A DNA stretch of 59,671 nucleotides. Origin: JAPYTY01 sp036338435. GTDB lineage: Bacteria > Acidobacteriota > UBA6911 > RPQK01 > JADFOI01. The DNA is taken from contig JAYZCG010000044.1 of NCBI GenBank assembly GCA_036338435.1, positions 1 to 59,671 of the forward strand, in the 5' to 3' direction. The first letter of the stretch is position 1, and every line of letters starts with the position of its first letter. The notes under the pieces were generated by a model. It was not told the origin of the DNA and ran no database searches. It saw only the letters and a list, made by a program, of their open reading frames with translations. Made by a program: the position numbers and the translations under genes. Shown here one piece after another: positions 51,929 through 59,671 of this stretch.

Positions 51929-54270
51929 GGCGCCACCGATGATGATCGCCCTTCAACCAAAATTCTCTTGTCTCCAGCATAGAAAGTAAGTCGTGATCCC
52001 ACTACTTTACCTTTGTTTGTTTCGATGACTTGAGCAGGATTGCCCATTAATAGAACCTTGCCCTCTAAAGGATGATGTTCTGCTCGTTCTCCCTCCGCTT
52101 TCCTGCCTTCTTGAATTACCTGTACACCCCCCCAAGCAATAATCCTCTGGACCCTTTCAGCGCCGACATCTGAAAAAAACACCTCCATGAAGGGAGCCCT
52201 TACAGTTACCTCTGCGGTCCTCAAACGCACTCCCTCTTCGAAACGAGCTCGTGAAGCTTGTTGATCGTAAACTAGGCGATCAGACTCGATCGTATACTGT
52301 CTATTCTTTAATGGGCCGTCCTCAAAAAACGAACTCTTTACATCCGTTTCCACAACGAGCTGTTGGTCTTGGTAATTGTACTTTACAACCTGCCCGTGAA
52401 TAGAATTGTCCCCCTGGACAATATTGGGATCAACCGAATACTCTACCCAGCCGGTTGTTCTCTCGACCGTCATGGAACCAGCATTAATAAGAGTCGAGTT
52501 AACCCCCTCACCAAAAACACTGCTCACTCCCCCCTGAGCAAGCACACGCCCTTTATATTTGTCCAGTGTAAAACGATGTGCGCGGGTCACGATGGTAGAT
52601 TCAACCCCCGAACTATTTGTGTCAATCGTTCGTAAAGTAGGCGGCTGAGTTCCAGTAGCAACGATTATTCCTGTCCTGGGATCAAACTCTGCAAGATCCG
52701 ACCTCAATTCTAACGTGACTGGCTCACCATCCCAAAAACGAACCTTCCCTTTCTGAACCACTTCATGCATCACTCCATCACGATACACAACATCTAAATG
52801 CTCGCTAGTCGTATAACTCTGCTCTCCATGACGAAGCGATTCTACTCGAACTCCATCTCTGGCAATGATCCTATCAAACAGACCTTTCTGATAATGTATC
52901 GTTACATGGGAAGCCATCACACGGTCTGCACCATCAGTCATGATCGATTCCAACAGGCAGTCCCCTTGGCTTACGATCTTATTGGGAACGCCACCCTGAT
53001 AATCAACCTGTACAAAGTCCCTTGCTATGAGACGCTTCCCCATGCCATTCGAGCTCAGCTTGAATTCAACATCCCCTTCAGCTCTTGCTTCTTCTAGGAT
53101 CTCGTTAGACTCAAAACGTAAAGCTAGAACTTTACTCTGAAGTTGTGTGTCACCACTTCCAGAAGTGCTACTTCGCTGGACTGCGGAAACTTCCCCTTGA
53201 AGATTTACACTTTCTAGATGTTCTCCGCCCTCAAAAAATTTGGCTGCCAGTTCATCGGAATAAATTTCACTATTATCATCTCCCGACAAGTGGAATGACA
53301 CGTTTTCAAACGCTGCAAATCTTTCGAGAAACAACCCCTTATGAATTCTAGTACTATCCAGCACGGCTACAATTTTGTTGGCTTCCAAACGGACTCCTCT
53401 AGCCTCTTGATAGTAACCTGCATTGCTTGAATCATTCCCCAGGATTTCAACCTGATCTAATGTTTTAGACCCCGGATCAAGTAGTATGTCTATACGATTT
53501 CCTGAAAAACTTGTGTCCTCAGAAATGTCCAGTTGGGCTTGACCAATACTCAACACCCTATCAATTTGATATTCCCCACTAAACATGACGCTCATCTCTT
53601 CTGCAGTAAGTTTGGCGCCACCACCCGATACGCCTGGCTTATCTAAAAACTTCATCACCTGATCATATGGCCGGTAAATTCCAGCCCCCGCATCCACCTG
53701 AATCTCTCGTGATCCAGCGGCCACAACAAGATTTAATCCATCCTCAACTTTCATCTCGCGTTGGGGGAATCTATAAACGAGAGAACCGCCATGTCCTTGC
53801 ACATTCCTTTGGGTAAACTGAAAATGCTGATTAATTCTAACCACCTCTTGACTGAGATCTGCATTAGCTTGGTCGGAAATTATTTCTGTCCCATCTGCCA
53901 GTCTAATAAGTATATTGCCATTAAATTCTAGTTCTTTTTCATCAATACGATACGTGGCATCCCTTCCAGCTACACTATCGGGGAATTCCTCATTCTGACC
54001 AAAATAAGATACACTGACCTCACTCAGGTTGTGTACATTCTCTACCGTTTTAGTACTCGTTTTGGCATTGACTTTGAATACAGGGTTCCCGTGCTTATGC
54101 TCCGTATATTCAAATTGAGTGCTTTGCCGGCTGATTTCAGGAGGAAGTATTTTCGTTTTCGGAGGTAGAGCGATCTGCTGACGGCGAGACATAAAACTCT
54201 GCACAATAAACAGACCGGCAACAACAATAAACAGGAACAGAGCCACAGCCAGCCATTTTGAAAACTTCAT
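51925..54270 (-). CDS. Very long LptC/LptA-type LPS-bridge protein
   Basis: A 781-residue protein anchored by one N-terminal transmembrane helix (about 6-26), followed by beta-strand-rich OstA/LptA-like sequence to the C-terminus. Typical strand pairs recur: GRDATYRIDEKELEFNGN, VRLEANKIVAVLDSTR, SEHLDVVYRDGVMHEVVQKG, ESDRLVYDQQASRARFEEG and a last unit NKGKVVGSRLTFYAGDKRILVEG. LptC and LptA are each about 190 residues, so this is long enough for an LptC domain plus several LptA-like jellyroll units in one chain. It probably forms much or all of the periplasmic LPS bridge. lptB follows with a 4-nt overlap. Confidence 0.87.
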   Translation of the reverse strand: MKFSKWLAVALFLFIVVAGLFIVQSFMSRRQQIALPPKTKILPPEISRQSTQFEYTEHKHGNPVFKVNAKTSTKTVENVHNLSEVSVSYFGQNEEFPDSVAGRDATYRIDEKELEFNGNILIRLADGTEIISDQANADLSQEVVRINQHFQFTQRNVQGHGGSLVYRFPQREMKVEDGLNLVVAAGSREIQVDAGAGIYRPYDQVMKFLDKPGVSGGGAKLTAEEMSVMFSGEYQIDRVLSIGQAQLDISEDTSFSGNRIDILLDPGSKTLDQVEILGNDSSNAGYYQEARGVRLEANKIVAVLDSTRIHKGLFLERFAAFENVSFHLSGDDNSEIYSDELAAKFFEGGEHLESVNLQGEVSAVQRSSTSGSGDTQLQSKVLALRFESNEILEEARAEGDVEFKLSSNGMGKRLIARDFVQVDYQGGVPNKIVSQGDCLLESIMTDGADRVMASHVTIHYQKGLFDRIIARDGVRVESLRHGEQSYTTSEHLDVVYRDGVMHEVVQKGKVRFWDGEPVTLELRSDLAEFDPRTGIIVATGTQPPTLRTIDTNSSGVESTIVTRAHRFTLDKYKGRVLAQGGVSSVFGEGVNSTLINAGSMTVERTTGWVEYSVDPNIVQGDNSIHGQVVKYNYQDQQLVVETDVKSSFFEDGPLKNRQYTIESDRLVYDQQASRARFEEGVRLRTAEVTVRAPFMEVFFSDVGAERVQRIIAWGGVQVIQEGRKAEGERAEHHPLEGKVLLMGNPAQVIETNKGKVVGSRLTFYAGDKRILVEGRSSSVAP

Positions 54271-54379
54271 GCAGAATTCCTAAACTTTGCACTTTGTACA
54301 TGCACCAGAGCGCCGCATATAAACGGTGGTCTTACCTATTACTTCTCATGGAATGTGAGAACACTGCACTTCCCACATC

Positions 54380-56086
54380 TCAAGGCAAATTCATATCCTG
54401 GATGGTCAACAAAAGCTTCTCCTTGCCCAGGTAGCTATTCCGACTCATCGTATATGCCAAATCGATTTCAGATCCAGGAATAATGGTATCAGCGACAGCC
54501 CCATTTTTCCACCAAATGGCATCAAGATGAGCACCATCTGACTCTATTTGCATTTTCAAATGCTGGTCCTTGAGGATCCAGGGTCCTTTTACTATATCCA
54601 CCTGTTTCGACACAAAGACAGGAACTGGATTGCCAATGCCAAAAGGGGCCAATTTGTTAACTGCTTCGTAAAGCGGAAAAGAAATATCTTCGGTAGGCAA
54701 TACCCCCTCAATGGCAAGAGAAGGAATCAAACTATTGGAATTTAGTTGTGGACGGACATGTTCTTCCAGCAAATGGGACAACTGTTGGATTTTTTCGCTA
54801 TCACAAAATTCCTGTCCAAGCGTACACCCCACTGCCTGCGCATGCCCTCCGTACTTCACAAATTGATCACAACACTGATCAAGAACTGCAAGCAGATCCA
54901 CACCAGGAATGCTTCTTCCTGAGCCCTGACAAAAAGAATCTTCTATAGAAAGCACCAAAGTTGGTCGATGAAATCGCTCCATTAGCCGGGAAGCAATGAT
55001 CCCAATGACCCCGCGATGCCAATGCTTTCCAGCAACCACAAGAAAATCTCTATCGAAGGCCTTAGGATCCTGTGTGAATTGTTCTTCCACTTCTTCGAGA
55101 ATATGTGCTTCCTCCTTACGTCTAAGTTTATTTTTTCTGTTCATTTCCCGAACCATATCTCGAGCAGCAACCTGGTCATGCTCCGCAAACAATTCTACAA
55201 CTTCACGACCTCCGCCCATTCTAGTTACCGCATTTATGCGAGGACCTAATCTAAAGGCGACATCATCAAAATCTACTTCTCCACTAATATCAGAACCCTT
55301 AAGAAGTTCCTTTAGTCCAATATTTCGAGGATCGGAAAGAGCCTTAAGTCCATAGTGGGTAAAAATACGATTCTCCCCTGTAACGGGAACAAGATCGGCC
55401 ACCGTCCCAATAGCAACCAATTTTAAGAAATGAGGAATCACATCGTCCTTTCCAGCCTTTGAGAAAAGAGCCTGAACAAGCTTGAAGACAACTCCTACAG
55501 CCGCTAGATTTTTATCGGGGTATGGGCAATCAGTGCGATGTGGATTCAGAATAGCGTATACCGCAGGAAGTCTCTTTTCTGGTAGATGATGATCCGTCAC
55601 GATCATCTCAATCCCTAAGTCCTGGGCAACCTCTGCTGCTTCGAAAGCCCGGATGCCATTATCCGCAGTAATGACCAAGGAAAATCCATCCTCTTGTGCT
55701 TTTTTTAGCACACTATTCTGAATGCCATAGCCTTCTTCTAAACGCAGCGGCAAATGAAAGTCAACAGCAATTCCCAACATTTCTAATGCCCGCTTCAAAA
55801 TTACTGTGGCCATGATTCCATCGACATCATAGTCACCATAAATAAGAATTTTTTCCCCTATTTGAGCAGCACGAAACACGCGCTCAACCACTAAGTCCAT
55901 GTCTTTCATTAAAGACGGATCGTGTAGATTCTTTAGGTCAGGCTGCAAGAAATCTCGTGCCTTATCGGGATCCTCGAGCCCCCTTTGAAGTAAAAGATGG
56001 GCGACCAGGGGTATTACACCAAGTTGGGCAGACAGCTCCTCTACCTGGTCGGGGAGACTTGAAAGAACTTCCCAATGGTATTTCAC
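54380..56086 (-). CDS. recJ: Single-stranded-DNA-specific exonuclease RecJ
   Basis: A 5'-3' single-strand exonuclease for recombination and mismatch repair. The 568 residues have the DHH-family motifs in order: LIYGDYDVDGIMATVIL (about 79-95), ITADNGI, VTDHHLPEK and NPHRTDCPYP, then the DHHA1 domain with WHRGVIGIIASRLMERFHRPTLVLS and GSGRSIPG, GGHAQAVGCTL, and a C-terminal OB domain. The length matches bacterial RecJ. It is 80 bp after the Fur-rubrerythrin gene and 109 bp before the LptC/LptA gene. Confidence 0.96.
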   Translation of the reverse strand: MKYHWEVLSSLPDQVEELSAQLGVIPLVAHLLLQRGLEDPDKARDFLQPDLKNLHDPSLMKDMDLVVERVFRAAQIGEKILIYGDYDVDGIMATVILKRALEMLGIAVDFHLPLRLEEGYGIQNSVLKKAQEDGFSLVITADNGIRAFEAAEVAQDLGIEMIVTDHHLPEKRLPAVYAILNPHRTDCPYPDKNLAAVGVVFKLVQALFSKAGKDDVIPHFLKLVAIGTVADLVPVTGENRIFTHYGLKALSDPRNIGLKELLKGSDISGEVDFDDVAFRLGPRINAVTRMGGGREVVELFAEHDQVAARDMVREMNRKNKLRRKEEAHILEEVEEQFTQDPKAFDRDFLVVAGKHWHRGVIGIIASRLMERFHRPTLVLSIEDSFCQGSGRSIPGVDLLAVLDQCCDQFVKYGGHAQAVGCTLGQEFCDSEKIQQLSHLLEEHVRPQLNSNSLIPSLAIEGVLPTEDISFPLYEAVNKLAPFGIGNPVPVFVSKQVDIVKGPWILKDQHLKMQIESDGAHLDAIWWKNGAVADTIIPGSEIDLAYTMSRNSYLGKEKLLLTIQDMNLP

Positions 56087-56166
56087 GCACGGATGCTAAC
56101 AAGCATATCTGTCATCGCCGCAATGCATTTAGGTTGTGACAACGATAGCCCCAGGTCTGTCCGTTG

Positions 56167-57126
56167 TCATAACTCACCAGATTTCACCATCCGATCATAT
56201 TCCTTTTTGATGATGTCGTAGTGCTCTTTTTCCTCATCGGCAAATTTCAGGAATATGTCTCTTCCCTTGGTATCATCAAAACTTTCCGCGTAGTTAGCGA
56301 AAAAATCATGCGCTTCCATTTCCATCTTCATAGCCATTTTAAGTGCTTCTGCTGCATCTATGCTGTCTTTCATTTTTGCTCTAACTTCACTCTGATGAGG
56401 GAAAATTTGAGCCAGAGCCTTATAATCAAAATGAAGGAAAATCGGTGCCTCTAGCAAATAACGATCACCCTTGATCAAACGATCCCATTCCTTTTCCAGT
56501 TTACTCAGGTGATCCTCTTCTTCGCTGAGCATACTCAGAAAAACTTCTCTTGTTGATGCCTGAGTTACCATTTCCGATGCTGCCTGGTAGAAACTAATCC
56601 CTCTTTGTTCAGTAGCCATCGCAATCTTTAAAGCATCACGAGCAAAAACCAACTCAGCGTTATAGCTCTCACGATTCGGTTCTTCATTTTTCTGACATTT
56701 TGGGCAAATGCCAAAGATTTGTAGAGTATGTCGAACTGCTTTAAATCCATACTTAGAAGTAATTTCCTCTTGAAGATGTTCCTGTTCAGGGCTCACGAAC
56801 TCAATAGTATTGCTACAGTCAATACATACAACATGATGATGGTGAGTCCTTTTGTAGTTGTGTTCAAATCGTGCGCGCCCATCGTCAAGATCAATCTTCC
56901 GTGCAATCCCACAATCAGACAACGCTTTTAGAGTTCTGAACACGGTCACAAACCCTAATCGCTCATCCTTTTTCTTGGCAAGTTGGTGCAGTTCCTCAGT
57001 ACTCACATGTCCACCTGTTCGGAGAAAACTGTCAAGAATGATCCGTCTTTGCCGTGTCATCTTGAGCCCGTTCTTTTTAAGATAATCTGCGAAAATATCT
57101 ACTACTTCTTGGACGTTGTCAGACAT
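56167..57126 (-). CDS. Fusion of a Fur-family regulator with a rubrerythrin-like di-iron domain
   Basis: One 319-residue protein combines two iron modules. Residues 1-145 are a Fur-family repressor: winged helix (MTRQRRIILDSFL; GFVTVFRTLKALSDCGI), His-rich metal site (YKRTHHHHVVC) and two CxxC zinc motifs (C101/C104, C141/C144). Residues 155-319 are a four-helix ferritin-like domain with a full di-iron set: E173, E203-x2-H206, E271 and E299-x2-H302. No rubredoxin domain is present. The di-iron centre could make the repressor respond to peroxide or oxygen. I prefer the ATG at 57126 (GGAG 6 nt upstream); an ATG at 57150 adds 8 residues. recJ follows on the same strand. Confidence 0.9.
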   Translation of the reverse strand: MSDNVQEVVDIFADYLKKNGLKMTRQRRIILDSFLRTGGHVSTEELHQLAKKKDERLGFVTVFRTLKALSDCGIARKIDLDDGRARFEHNYKRTHHHHVVCIDCSNTIEFVSPEQEHLQEEITSKYGFKAVRHTLQIFGICPKCQKNEEPNRESYNAELVFARDALKIAMATEQRGISFYQAASEMVTQASTREVFLSMLSEEEDHLSKLEKEWDRLIKGDRYLLEAPIFLHFDYKALAQIFPHQSEVRAKMKDSIDAAEALKMAMKMEMEAHDFFANYAESFDDTKGRDIFLKFADEEKEHYDIIKKEYDRMVKSGEL

Positions 57127-57328
57127 CACGGTCTCCATGGAATTACTCATACCCTTGTCACGATTCTATCATCCCGACATGAGAACACCAAAACTCCCGT
57201 CGCGTCCCATATAACAAACCCATACTAGAGTCACAGCACCGTATTATGTTGGCTGATAATGTTAGTACTTGTTGCACTTTAAACTACTTTCCCAGTCCCA
57301 CACTACCAGGAATTAGCACTCTACATGG

Positions 57329-57487
57329 TCAGAACAAGGTATAGATAAACGGAGCAACGGCAGATGATTCAGAAAAAACCAGCAACACTCCAACAAAAAT
57401 TAAAAAGGCCAGAATGGGCAACAACCACATTTTTTTACGTACCCTCAAAAATTCCCAAAGCTCCACACAAATCGACACTTTACCCAT
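57329..57487 (-). CDS. DUF5989-type 52-residue membrane protein (SxtK-like)
   Basis: A tiny gene reads MGKVSICVELWEFLRVRKKM, then one hydrophobic helix (WLLPILAFLIFVGVLLVF), and ends SAVAPFIYTLF. This matches my memory of the DUF5989 family, small proteins encoded next to TobZ/NodU-type carbamoyltransferases and SxtJ-like proteins; the pattern ELWEFL..RKK..LLP....AVAPFIYTLF is the hallmark. Here it is divergent from the carbamoyltransferase gene, 57 bp apart, rather than downstream of it. GGTGG lies about 8 nt before the ATG. Function is unknown; it is presumably an inner-membrane partner of the enzyme. Confidence 0.78.
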   Translation of the reverse strand: MGKVSICVELWEFLRVRKKMWLLPILAFLIFVGVLLVFSESSAVAPFIYTLF

Positions 57488-57520
57488 CTGAGAACCACCC
57501 TAACAAACCTAAAAAGATGT

Positions 57521-57526
57521 TACAAT
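57521..57526 (+). promoter_or_regulatory. Candidate -10 element for the carbamoyltransferase gene
   Basis: TACAAT (5 of 6 to consensus) lies 18 bp before the ATG at 57545, within the 57-bp divergent gap. The predicted leader is only about 11-12 nt and has no Shine-Dalgarno. The -35 is not convincing. The remaining gap from 57151 to 57328 shows no gene. Confidence 0.35.
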
Positions 57527-57544
57527 GAGTCGCTTTTCTACAAA

Positions 57545-59284
57545 ATGACAAAAATCCTGGGTATCTCAGCCTACTATCACGACAGCGCTGCTTGCCTACT
57601 GGATGAAGGGCGTATCATTGCTGCTCTTCAAGAAGAGCGCTTCAGTAGAATCAAACATGACCACTCATTCCCATCCCGATCCATTACAGAAATTTTCCGC
57701 ATTGCCCAATGTACAGTAGAAGATCTTGACTATGTCGTTTTTTATGAAAAGCCCTTCATTAAACTAGAACGTATTCTGACAACATACTTGCGCCATTGTC
57801 CGCAGGGATTACCCTCTTATCTTAAAGCGATGCCTATCTGGATGAAAGAGAAAGTGTGGACCAAAGAGCAGATAACAAAACAACTCAAATATGATGGGGA
57901 AGTTTTGTTTGCGGATCATCACGAATCCCATGCCTCATCTGCTTATTATCCCTCCCCTTTTCCCTCGGCTGCACTACTCACCATTGACTCTGTCGGTGAA
58001 TGGACTACCACAGCACTTGGTCACGCCCAGGGGAATAAAATACACTTGGACAAAGAAATACGCTTCCCCCATTCTTTAGGTTTGCTCTACAGTACGTTCA
58101 CCTATTACCTCGGTTTTAGAGTAAACTCTGCAGAATACAAGGTGATGGGGCTTGCTCCGTATGGAAATCCGATTTACAGCGACCAAATAGAAAAGCATTT
58201 GATTCAATTTCATGAAGATGGCTCCTTTCATCTAAATGAAGATTACTTTGACTTTGAAACTGGCCTAAAAATGACATCCTTTAGATTTGAAAAACTTTTT
58301 GGAATGCCTCCTAGAAAACCTGAGAGCCCCCTTCTACAAAAACATAAGGATCTTGCAGCTTCCATCCAAAGGGTTTTAGAAAAAGCTGTACTCAGAATAT
58401 GTCGCCATTTACACAAACACACTCGGCAAAAATACTTGTGTATGGCTGGTGGTGTGGCACTGAACTCGGTGATTAATGGACGTATTCTTCGGGAAACTGA
58501 TTTTCAAGATATATGGATTCAGCCTGCCGCAGGAGATGCCGGTGGTGCATTAGGTGCCGCACTAGCAATTTGGCATCGATTCCTGGGAAAGCCCCGATTG
58601 CAACCAGTCCAAGTCCCCACAAACGATCAACAACTGGGGTCTCTATTGGGAACCCGCTACACCGACATGCAAATCCGACAATATCTCGACAGCGTGAGGG
58701 CTCGCTATCAGGAATTAGAAAGCCCTACTTTAATGGAAAAAGTCGCCCATGCCCTATCCCAAGGAGCAATAGTTGGTTGGTTTCAGGGCGCTATGGAATT
58801 TGGACCAAGAGCTCTTGGCAATCGTAGCATCTTGGCCGATCCAACAAAAAAAAACGTGCGGGAGCAAATTAATGCTCGCATCAAATTCAGAGAATCGTTT
58901 CGTCCTTTTGCACCAGCCATTCTAGAAGAACATATGGCTGACTATTTTGACTTAACCCGTCGCAGTCCGTACATGCTGATTGTTGCCCCTGTAAAATCTA
59001 AAAAACGATCAAGGATTCCAGCTGTAACCCATGTCGATGGATCCGCCCGCATTCAAACCGTGAGTCAAACAAGTAACCCTCGATTTCACCAACTGCTAGA
59101 AGAATTTAACAAGCAGACTGGATGTCCTATTCTTTTAAACACAAGTTTTAACGTCCGAGGAGAACCAATTGTGGAGTCGCCTGCCCAAGCCTATCGATGC
59201 TTTATGAGTACAGGGCTTGATTTTCTCGTTGTCCAAAACTTTTTGCTATCCAAAAGAGATCAACCGGGAGCAACCCATGTATAA
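57545..59284 (+). CDS. TobZ/NodU-family carbamoyltransferase
   Basis: It probably transfers a carbamoyl group from carbamoyl phosphate, via carbamoyl-adenylate, to a hydroxyl of a sugar, polysaccharide or natural product. The 579 residues have the Kae1-like N-terminal domain (ILGISAYYHDSAACLL; the metal-binding HHESHASSAYY at about 125; MAGGVALNSVINGRI; QPAAGDAGGALGAAL) and the C-terminal YrdC-like domain (GAIVGWFQGAMEFGPRALGNRSILADP; FRPFAPAIL; LNTSFNVRGEPIV). The acceptor cannot be told. Two tiny membrane proteins of the kind found beside SxtI-type enzymes flank it. Confidence 0.93.
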   Translation: MTKILGISAYYHDSAACLLDEGRIIAALQEERFSRIKHDHSFPSRSITEIFRIAQCTVEDLDYVVFYEKPFIKLERILTTYLRHCPQGLPSYLKAMPIWMKEKVWTKEQITKQLKYDGEVLFADHHESHASSAYYPSPFPSAALLTIDSVGEWTTTALGHAQGNKIHLDKEIRFPHSLGLLYSTFTYYLGFRVNSAEYKVMGLAPYGNPIYSDQIEKHLIQFHEDGSFHLNEDYFDFETGLKMTSFRFEKLFGMPPRKPESPLLQKHKDLAASIQRVLEKAVLRICRHLHKHTRQKYLCMAGGVALNSVINGRILRETDFQDIWIQPAAGDAGGALGAALAIWHRFLGKPRLQPVQVPTNDQQLGSLLGTRYTDMQIRQYLDSVRARYQELESPTLMEKVAHALSQGAIVGWFQGAMEFGPRALGNRSILADPTKKNVREQINARIKFRESFRPFAPAILEEHMADYFDLTRRSPYMLIVAPVKSKKRSRIPAVTHVDGSARIQTVSQTSNPRFHQLLEEFNKQTGCPILLNTSFNVRGEPIVESPAQAYRCFMSTGLDFLVVQNFLLSKRDQPGATHV

Positions 59285-59492
59285 GCTTTTTACAACGATT
59301 CGTCGGCTTTTATTGAAGCTGGCCAAACTGATGGGGTTGATCAACACCTTCATACTATTAGTGTTTTCTTTTTACATCCTCCTCCTACCTACATCTTTGC
59401 TTTACCGACTATTTGCCAGATCAGGGGACAAAAGTAGGGGCTGGCGACATCGCGATCCCCTACCGAAAGATCATTTCCAAAAACAGTACTGA
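59277..59492 (+). CDS. Small SxtJ-like membrane protein
   Basis: A 71-residue protein starts at the ATG at 59277, overlapping the end of the carbamoyltransferase by 8 nt. It has a basic amphipathic start (MYKLFTTIRRLLLKLAKLMG) and one hydrophobic segment (INTFILLVFSFYILLLPTSLLYRLF). The polar tail (RGWRHRDPLPKDHFQKQY) resembles the C-terminal part of SxtJ-family proteins beside carbamoyltransferases. It is shorter than the SxtJ proteins I remember (about 130 aa), so it may be a minimal version. Longer upstream starts lie wholly inside the carbamoyltransferase gene. Confidence 0.6.
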   Translation: MYKLFTTIRRLLLKLAKLMGLINTFILLVFSFYILLLPTSLLYRLFARSGDKSRGWRHRDPLPKDHFQKQY

Positions 59493-59515
59493 AGTGGATA
59501 TTGGTTCTTGCCTTG

Positions 59516-59671
59516 CTACCGGCTACTTTCTAGATCTCGGGCAGCTTGGCTGAGAGCAGTGATACTCTCACTCTCAGTATCAACGGACCAAATTAAATGT
59601 ACTTCTTGTCCCTCCGGCTGACGTATTGCCACCAGATCAATCCAGAACTCGGGAGCCTCATCTTTTACCGG
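59516..59671 (-). CDS. C-terminal end of an unknown minus-strand protein (runs off right edge)
   Basis: On the minus strand a frame is open from the right edge to a TAG at 59518-59516, giving 51 residues that include EFWIDLVAIRQPEGQEVHLI and end ARDLESSR. The composition is that of a real protein, but I do not recognise it. It converges on the SxtJ-like gene with a 23-bp gap. The rest of the gene lies outside the window. Confidence 0.45.
   Translation of the reverse strand, partial: PVKDEAPEFWIDLVAIRQPEGQEVHLIWSVDTESESITALSQAARDLESSR

Noticed and set aside
57329..59492. Saxitoxin-like toxin cluster
   Set aside because: The SxtI/J/K resemblance reflects a widespread carbamoyltransferase module; no toxin-core genes are present.

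Overview
This window is a continuous piece of the chromosome of a Gram-negative, LPS-making, aerobically respiring bacterium of moderate GC content. It holds lpxD/fabZ/lpxA/lpxI, bamA, two Skp-like chaperones, lptB plus an LptC/LptA protein, and lolC/lolD. It also has a ClpC-type unfoldase, sigma-54, alternative complex III (ACIII) and split glycine decarboxylase subunits. The gene order (bamA-skp-skp-lpxD-fabZ-lpxA-lpxI-Gfo/Idh-spoIID-miaA; lysS-lolC-lolD; rapZ-rpoN-lptB-lptC), the sequence character of ClpC, and the conserved unknown protein beside coaX all remind me of Acidobacteriota. That placement is inference from memory; no rRNA or other decisive marker is present.

Layout: 1-359 is the start of a secreted protein leaving the left edge. 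435-4831 is a glycine cleavage operon (gcvT, gcvH, gcvPA, gcvPB). 4858-6312 is a small accessory islet with a DUF5343 protein, three short repeats phased at exactly 28 bp, and two doubtful small ORFs. 6267-14694 carries a ThDP enzyme, a conserved unknown, coaX, purH, selA and rnr. 14995-22029 is a complete six-gene ACIII operon (actA-F), followed by an oxalate-CoA-ligase-like enzyme and a ketopantoate-reductase-like enzyme.

The most unusual locus is 24763-27075: a twin-arginine-exported ThDP enzyme with an intact catalytic Glu and an intact-length ThDP/Mg motif, closely coupled to a periplasmic monohaem cytochrome c. Together with ACIII a few kb away, it suggests a periplasmic ThDP-dependent oxidation that feeds electrons to c-type cytochromes. 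A tRNA-Leu(CAG) and a stand-alone 5'-3' exonuclease follow at 27260-28235.

From 28332 to 57126 almost everything is on the minus strand and serves the envelope and basic information processing. The order of transcription is: a Fur-rubrerythrin fusion, recJ, a 781-residue LptC/LptA protein, lptB, rpoN, rapZ, pgsA, ribH, nusB, lysS, lolC, lolD, clpC, bamA, two skp genes, lpxD, fabZ, lpxA, lpxI, a Gfo/Idh dehydrogenase, a SpoIID-type lytic enzyme, miaA, gatB and a single-domain response regulator. The right end (57329-59671) holds a TobZ/NodU-type carbamoyltransferase flanked by two tiny membrane proteins that resemble its usual partners (SxtJ-like and DUF5989), then the C-terminal end of another minus-strand gene.

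Start codons needed individual attention. Many genes overlap by 4-17 nt, several use GTG or TTG, and two (coaX, selA) have a TATACT hexamer exactly 6 nt before the start codon, which suggests leaderless transcripts.
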